Shown here: piece after piece, positions 60,164 through 64,000 of the stretch | Layout of the letters: each line of letters begins with the position of its first letter | Numbering within the stretch: position 1 is the first letter of the stretch | DNA from: JAXMAR01 sp046350295 | Lineage (GTDB): Bacteria > Planctomycetota > Planctomycetia > Gemmatales > Gemmataceae | Length of the DNA: 64,000 bases | NCBI GenBank assembly: GCA_046350295.1 | Contig: JAXMAR010000002.1 | Span: 1-64,000 of the forward strand | Direction: 5' to 3' | Position numbers and translations under genes: made by a program | Notes under the pieces: model-generated | The model's input: only the letters and a program-made list of their open reading frames with translations | Told to the model about the DNA's origin: nothing | Databases searched by the model: none

Positions 60164-61603
60164 ATGACGGCGCGACGCGAACACGTTCTTTCTCACCCAC
60201 TTAGCCGCCGCGCCGCCTTGCAGGCCGGCGCCGTCGGCATCCTCGGCCTTGGCCTCGCCGAGCTGTCGGCATTGCGGGCGGCCTCCTCCGACCGCCGCTC
60301 CGGCCCGCGCGCCCGCTCCGTCATCTTCGTCTTCCTCACCGGCGGCCTCTCCCATCTCGATAGCTTCGACCTGAAGCCCGAGGCGCCCGATAGCATCCGG
60401 GGCGAGTTTCAGTCGATCGCCACGCGCACGCCCGGCATTCGCATCTGCGAGCACCTGCCGCTCCTCGCCCAGCGCACGGACCGCTACGCCCTCGTCCGCT
60501 CCGTCGGCACCAATAGCAGCGGCCACGAGGAAGCGTGCCACATGCTCCTCACCGGCCGGCTCGATCTGCCGGTCGGCTTCTCGACGCAGAACGTCCCGAA
60601 TCCGAATGAGTGGCCGTCGATCCCGGCGCTCGTCAACTACCTGGCAAACGGCCGCGGCCGCAACAATCTGCCGCCGGCGATCGTGCTGCCCGAGCCGAGC
60701 GTCAACGAGGCGGGGCGCGTGCGGCCGGGGCAATACGCGGGGCGACTCGGTCCGCGCTGGGACGCCTGGCATCTGAACATGGCGGCGCGCTGCGCCCTGG
60801 GCAACGGGGCCTGCCCTCATTGTTTCCGTTTCGAGGGGACGCCGTTTCATCACGAGGCGGACTCGGTCTTCGTCACGCCGTCGCTGACGTTGCCCGAGGG
60901 AAGCTCGTTGCGTCTGACCGGCCGGGTCGGCCTGCTGGAGCACATCGAACGACAGCGACGCGACCTGGAAGCAAGCGCCGCCGGTCACAGTCTCGACCGC
61001 CATCGCCAGCAGGCGCTGACCGTGTTGAACGATCCGCGCACGCGCGACGCCTTCGAAGTCGCCAACGCCGACGAGCGAACGCTGGCCCGCTACGGCAATA
61101 ACAAGTTCGGCCTCTCGCTGCTGATGGCGTACCGCCTGGTCGCCGCCGGCGTTAACCTCGTGCAGGTGAACCTGGGCAAGAACTCCTCCTGGGACACGCA
61201 TCGTCGCAACTTCGTCAACCTGCGCGACAACCTCTTCCCCTATTTCGATCGCTCAGTCTCCGCCCTGCTCGACGACCTCCATTCGAGCGGCCTCCTGAAC
61301 GAGACGCTGGTGGTCGTGACCGGCGAGTTTGGCCGCACGCCGCGCATCAACAAGGACGCGGGCCGGGATCACTGGGGCCCGGTGATGAGCCTGCTGCTGG
61401 CGGGGGGCGGCATCCGGGGCGGCACGGTGATCGGCTCCTCCGACCGCACGGGCTCGCACCCCGCGAGCGATCGCCAGACGCCGGAGAACCTTGCCGCGAC
61501 TCTGTATGAATCGCTCGGCATCCCGCGCCATACTTCGTGGCACGACACCGACGGCCGCCCCTACGAACTCTATCGCGGGGCGCCGATCGCGGGGTTGAGG
61601 TAA
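60164..61603 (+). CDS. DUF1501 Tat-exported protein
   Basis: A 479-residue member of DUF1501, a sulfatase/phosphatase-superfamily relative abundant in planctomycetes. The N-terminus has a twin-arginine signal (LSRRAALQAGAVGILGLGLA). Family blocks are FVFLTGGLSHLDSFDLKPEA, VNLGKNSSWDTHRRNF, VVVTGEFGRTPRINKDAGRD and HWGPVMSLLLAGGGIRGG. The Asp/His pattern suggests metal binding. It usually pairs with DUF1549/DUF1553 cytochrome proteins; none is adjacent here. A second DUF1501 gene follows. Confidence 0.9.
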   Translation: MTARREHVLSHPLSRRAALQAGAVGILGLGLAELSALRAASSDRRSGPRARSVIFVFLTGGLSHLDSFDLKPEAPDSIRGEFQSIATRTPGIRICEHLPLLAQRTDRYALVRSVGTNSSGHEEACHMLLTGRLDLPVGFSTQNVPNPNEWPSIPALVNYLANGRGRNNLPPAIVLPEPSVNEAGRVRPGQYAGRLGPRWDAWHLNMAARCALGNGACPHCFRFEGTPFHHEADSVFVTPSLTLPEGSSLRLTGRVGLLEHIERQRRDLEASAAGHSLDRHRQQALTVLNDPRTRDAFEVANADERTLARYGNNKFGLSLLMAYRLVAAGVNLVQVNLGKNSSWDTHRRNFVNLRDNLFPYFDRSVSALLDDLHSSGLLNETLVVVTGEFGRTPRINKDAGRDHWGPVMSLLLAGGGIRGGTVIGSSDRTGSHPASDRQTPENLAATLYESLGIPRHTSWHDTDGRPYELYRGAPIAGLR

Positions 61604-61649
61604 ACGCTTCAGTCGGTCGGTTGTTTCACGTCCGTTTTTTTCTCGGTCT

Positions 61650-61678
61650 TTGCTTTGTCCGGCTCCGCCGGTTACATT
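61650..61678 (+). promoter_or_regulatory. promoter of the second DUF1501 gene
   Basis: TTGCTT and TACATT with a 17-bp spacer; the ATG lies 36 bp downstream. The gap between the two DUF1501 genes is 110 bp, so the second gene probably has its own promoter. Confidence 0.45.
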
Positions 61679-61713
61679 AGAGGCAATCCCACTCGCCCTC
61701 CGAGGCGTCTCTC

Positions 61714-63123
61714 ATGGCTCAGCGTTGCCCCGGACCCATGGATCGCCGCGCCTGGCTCAAGCTGGGCGGCCTCAGCTTCGGCGCGCTTTGCGCCGGGACG
61801 CAGCCGCACTTGGCACAGCTTCTCGCCGCCGAGGAAACCCGGGGGCGCTCCGATTTCTCCGTCATCCTCTTTTGGGCCAACGGCGGGCCGAGCCACCTGG
61901 ATACGTTCGACCTCAAGCCGGACGCGCCGGCGGAGATTCGCGGGCCCTTCCGGCCGATCCGGACCAACGTGCCCGGGATGGAGATCTGTGAGCTGTTGCC
62001 GCGGCTGGCGCGGCTGGGGCACAAGTTCACGCTACTGCGCAGCCTGCACCATGAGCGGGCCGAGCATTCCGGCGGGACGCACCGTTTCCTGAGCGGTCAC
62101 TCCTCCATCGCCGCGAACCTGCCCAATGCCGAGAACCCGGAAATCGGCTCCGTCGTCGCCCGCCATCTGGACGGCGGCCGGCACGACATCCCTCTCTTCG
62201 TCGGCGACACGCAGTTCTACGGCGGCGGCCCAGCTTACCTCGGCAAGGCGTGCGCGCCGTTCATGCCGTATGCGAACAACCCGATCTCCGCGAGCGGCAA
62301 CAACACGTACGACCCGATCCCGCTTTATCCGCCCGAGGACCGCAGCCGCGGCCTCAACCTGGAGGTCGACTCCACGCTGCGGCTGGAGCGGCGCGTCGGC
62401 ATCGTCAACGAGCTGGACGCCTTTCGCCGCGGCGCCGAGCGCTCGGGCGCCATGGACGGCTGGGAGCGGAATCGGCGGCGGGCCGTCGAGATCCTGTCGA
62501 GCGGCCGGACTCGGAATGCCTTCGATTTCTACCGCGAGCCGGAAGCGGTGCGGCGCCGTTATGGGGACAACCACCTGGGCAAGAGCCTGCTGACGTGCCG
62601 GCGGCTGGTCGAGGCGGGAGTGCGCTTCGTGCAATGCCAGGCGAGCTGGCGGCTGCCGGAGAGCATCGGTCGGACGTCGAACTGGGACGATCACTCCGTC
62701 AACTCGGACATCTTCGAGGCCTACCGCATCAAGCTGCCGGCGCTCGACCAGGCGATGTCCGCCCTGATCGAGGATCTTTACGAGCGCGGGCTGAACCAGC
62801 GCGTCCTCTTCCTCTTCTGCGGCGAGTTCGGGCGCACGCCGCGAATTGAACATCAGGATGCGTCGCGCCGGCCCGGCCGCGACCACTGGCCAAGGGCGAT
62901 GAGCGTTTTCGTCTCCGGCGGCGGCCTGCGCATGGGACAGGTCATCGGCGCGACGAACAGCGCGGGACAGCATCCCGTGCATCGCGCGATGGACAGCAAC
63001 TGCCTGCTGGCCACGATCTATCGTCTCTTCGGCGTCGACTACAACCAGACGCTGAGCGATTTCGTGGGCCGGCCAATCACGATCCTACCGCGCGGCGAGC
63101 CGATTCGGGAACTGCTGGGATAA
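61714..63123 (+). CDS. DUF1501 Tat-exported protein, second copy
   Basis: A 469-residue DUF1501 protein with Tat-like signal MDRRAWLKLGGLSFGAL and family blocks SVILFWANGGPSHLDTFDLK, ILRSLHH-type contacts (LLRSLHHERAEHSGGTHRF), WDDHSVNSDIFEAYRIKLPA, LFLFCGEFGRTPRIEHQDAS and RDHWPRAMSVFVSGGGLRMG. It is only moderately similar to the first copy, so the pair is not a recent duplication. The start may be ATG 61714 or ATG 61738; the twin arginines lie just after the latter. Confidence 0.9.
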   Translation: MAQRCPGPMDRRAWLKLGGLSFGALCAGTQPHLAQLLAAEETRGRSDFSVILFWANGGPSHLDTFDLKPDAPAEIRGPFRPIRTNVPGMEICELLPRLARLGHKFTLLRSLHHERAEHSGGTHRFLSGHSSIAANLPNAENPEIGSVVARHLDGGRHDIPLFVGDTQFYGGGPAYLGKACAPFMPYANNPISASGNNTYDPIPLYPPEDRSRGLNLEVDSTLRLERRVGIVNELDAFRRGAERSGAMDGWERNRRRAVEILSSGRTRNAFDFYREPEAVRRRYGDNHLGKSLLTCRRLVEAGVRFVQCQASWRLPESIGRTSNWDDHSVNSDIFEAYRIKLPALDQAMSALIEDLYERGLNQRVLFLFCGEFGRTPRIEHQDASRRPGRDHWPRAMSVFVSGGGLRMGQVIGATNSAGQHPVHRAMDSNCLLATIYRLFGVDYNQTLSDFVGRPITILPRGEPIRELLG

Positions 63124-63153
63124 CGACCTGCGTCGGAGACCGGAGCGTCGCCC

Positions 63154-64000
63154 ATGAAGCTCGGCGTGGATCCCAAGGTCGACTACGCCTTCAAGCGTCT
63201 TTTCGGCCGTACGGAAAACCGTCTTCTCCTCATCGACGTTATCAACGCGGTCCTGGCGCCCAAGCGCGGCGCCGAAGTCGTGGAGGTGGAGCTTCTCAAT
63301 CCGTTCAACGAGAAAGACCTGGAGGACGACAAGCTCTCGATCGTTGACGTGAAGGCGCGAGACCAGTCGGGTCGGCACTACAACATCGAAATGCAGATGC
63401 TGCCGGACCGATACTTTTGCAAGCGTCTCCTCTACTACTGGGGCAAGCTGCACACGCAACAACTGCACGAGGGCGATCCCTATGAGGAGCTAAAATGCAC
63501 CATCGTGATCGCCTTTGTGGACGACCCCGTCTTTCCGCGTGAGGCCGCGCATCATCACGCCTTCACGATCCGTGATGAGACAAATCGCTTGATCTTTTCC
63601 GACGATTTCGCGGCGCATATCCTTGAGATAGGAAAGTTCTCGAAGCGAGCCGGCGAACTACAAAGCACGCTCGATACCTGGCTCTACTTCCTCAAGAACG
63701 CGGAGTCTCTTGAAACGACGAAGTTGCCGGCCGAGCTGAAGCGGCCCGCCATCGAGCGTGCTGTGAGGGAGTTGACCATGGTTACCCAGGCGGATCTCGA
63801 CCGCGAACGTTATGAGGCGCGGCTCAAGCTGCAACGCGACGAATTATCGCGCTTGCGCTCGGCGAAGCTCGATGGCCTGGAAGAGGGCCTGGAAAAGGGT
63901 CGCGCCGAGGGTCGCGCCGAGTCGATTGTGGAATCAATTCTCGTGTTCTGCCAACTCCTGCGCCGTCCCAAGCGCAAAGAAGACTTGGCGGGGCTCTCCG
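63154..64000 (+). CDS. Rpn-family PD-(D/E)XK nuclease, cut by window edge
   Basis: The open frame runs from ATG 63154 (GGAG 9 nt upstream) to the window end, 282 residues so far. It matches the recombination-promoting nuclease / PDDEXK transposase-like family: VDPKVDYAFKRLFGRTENRL, then LSIVDVKARDQSGRHYNIEM with the Asp and Glu-x-Gln of the catalytic core, YYWGKLHTQQLHEGDPYEEL, and a repetitive charged tail (GLEEGLEKGRAEGRAE). These nucleases are mobile-element- or defence-like genes scattered in multiple copies. The C-terminus is missing. Confidence 0.88.
   Translation, partial: MKLGVDPKVDYAFKRLFGRTENRLLLIDVINAVLAPKRGAEVVEVELLNPFNEKDLEDDKLSIVDVKARDQSGRHYNIEMQMLPDRYFCKRLLYYWGKLHTQQLHEGDPYEELKCTIVIAFVDDPVFPREAAHHHAFTIRDETNRLIFSDDFAAHILEIGKFSKRAGELQSTLDTWLYFLKNAESLETTKLPAELKRPAIERAVRELTMVTQADLDRERYEARLKLQRDELSRLRSAKLDGLEEGLEKGRAEGRAESIVESILVFCQLLRRPKRKEDLAGLS

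Overview
The window looks like a chromosome segment from a planctomycete, most likely of the Gemmata/Gemmataceae type. The pointers are high GC, two DUF1501 Tat-exported proteins, a PVC-type propeller/HEAT/cytochrome c protein, a DUF1571 protein, an Uma2 nuclease, FGE-sulfatase and PQQ-propeller proteins, a receptor-like Ser/Thr kinase, and a 23S rRNA gene with no 16S gene in front of it. Unlinked rRNA genes are known in this phylum. No plasmid, phage, CRISPR array, tRNA or insertion sequence was recognised.

Layout. 1-1.2 kb: 5' end of a 23S rRNA gene (minus strand) with a long leader holding a boxB-like hairpin and a boxA-like element. 1.2-12 kb: metabolic and housekeeping genes (cystathionine beta-synthase/cysteine synthase, an SGNH protein, an FAD oxidoreductase, a diadenylate cyclase of DacZ-like layout, ilvE, a Lol-type ABC transporter, lysS). 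12-17 kb: a small two-gene unit of unknown function, a nuclease/phosphatase-fold lipoprotein, mutY with a Glu at the usual catalytic Asp position, an FHA protein and a small lipoprotein. 17-25 kb: a metallopeptidase, Uma2, the 981-residue PVC cytochrome protein, an S1C protease, carA and an ABC ATPase. 25-28 kb: a signalling group (ECF sigma factor, zinc-ribbon membrane protein, PP2C phosphatase). 28-34.6 kb: secreted proteins and an HTH/PIN toxin-antitoxin pair. 34.7-41.8 kb: a minus-strand block of three membrane-anchored proteins led by a PilM-type ATPase, all with Gly/Pro/Met-rich low-complexity segments. 42-49 kb: YjbQ, a PhoD-like phosphodiesterase, a VOC protein, NikR and an FGE-TPR protein. 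49-54 kb: a large kinase-vWA-membrane-FHA-like protein, a Mesh1-like ppGpp hydrolase and small membrane proteins. 54-64 kb: DUF1571, an MBL hydrolase, uracil-DNA glycosylase, a PLP dehydratase, a deoxyhypusine-synthase-like protein, two DUF1501 genes and a truncated Rpn-type nuclease.

Intergenic regions are rich in dispersed palindromic repeats of several families. Many sit between convergent genes where they could act as terminators; two clusters bracket the lolD-like gene. A 150-bp degenerate hexamer inverted repeat lies at 42.1 kb.

Several genes carry probable frameshifts (about 34.5, 35.0, 35.6, 44.7 and 46.9 kb). Two fit one-base changes in runs of C or G, so assembly errors are as likely as true decay. 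Nothing here is a clear-cut new defence or biosynthetic system. The best candidates for novelty are the PilM-led block, the kinase-vWA protein, the hexamer inverted repeat, the two-gene unit at 12.2-12.7 kb and the DacZ-like cyclase.
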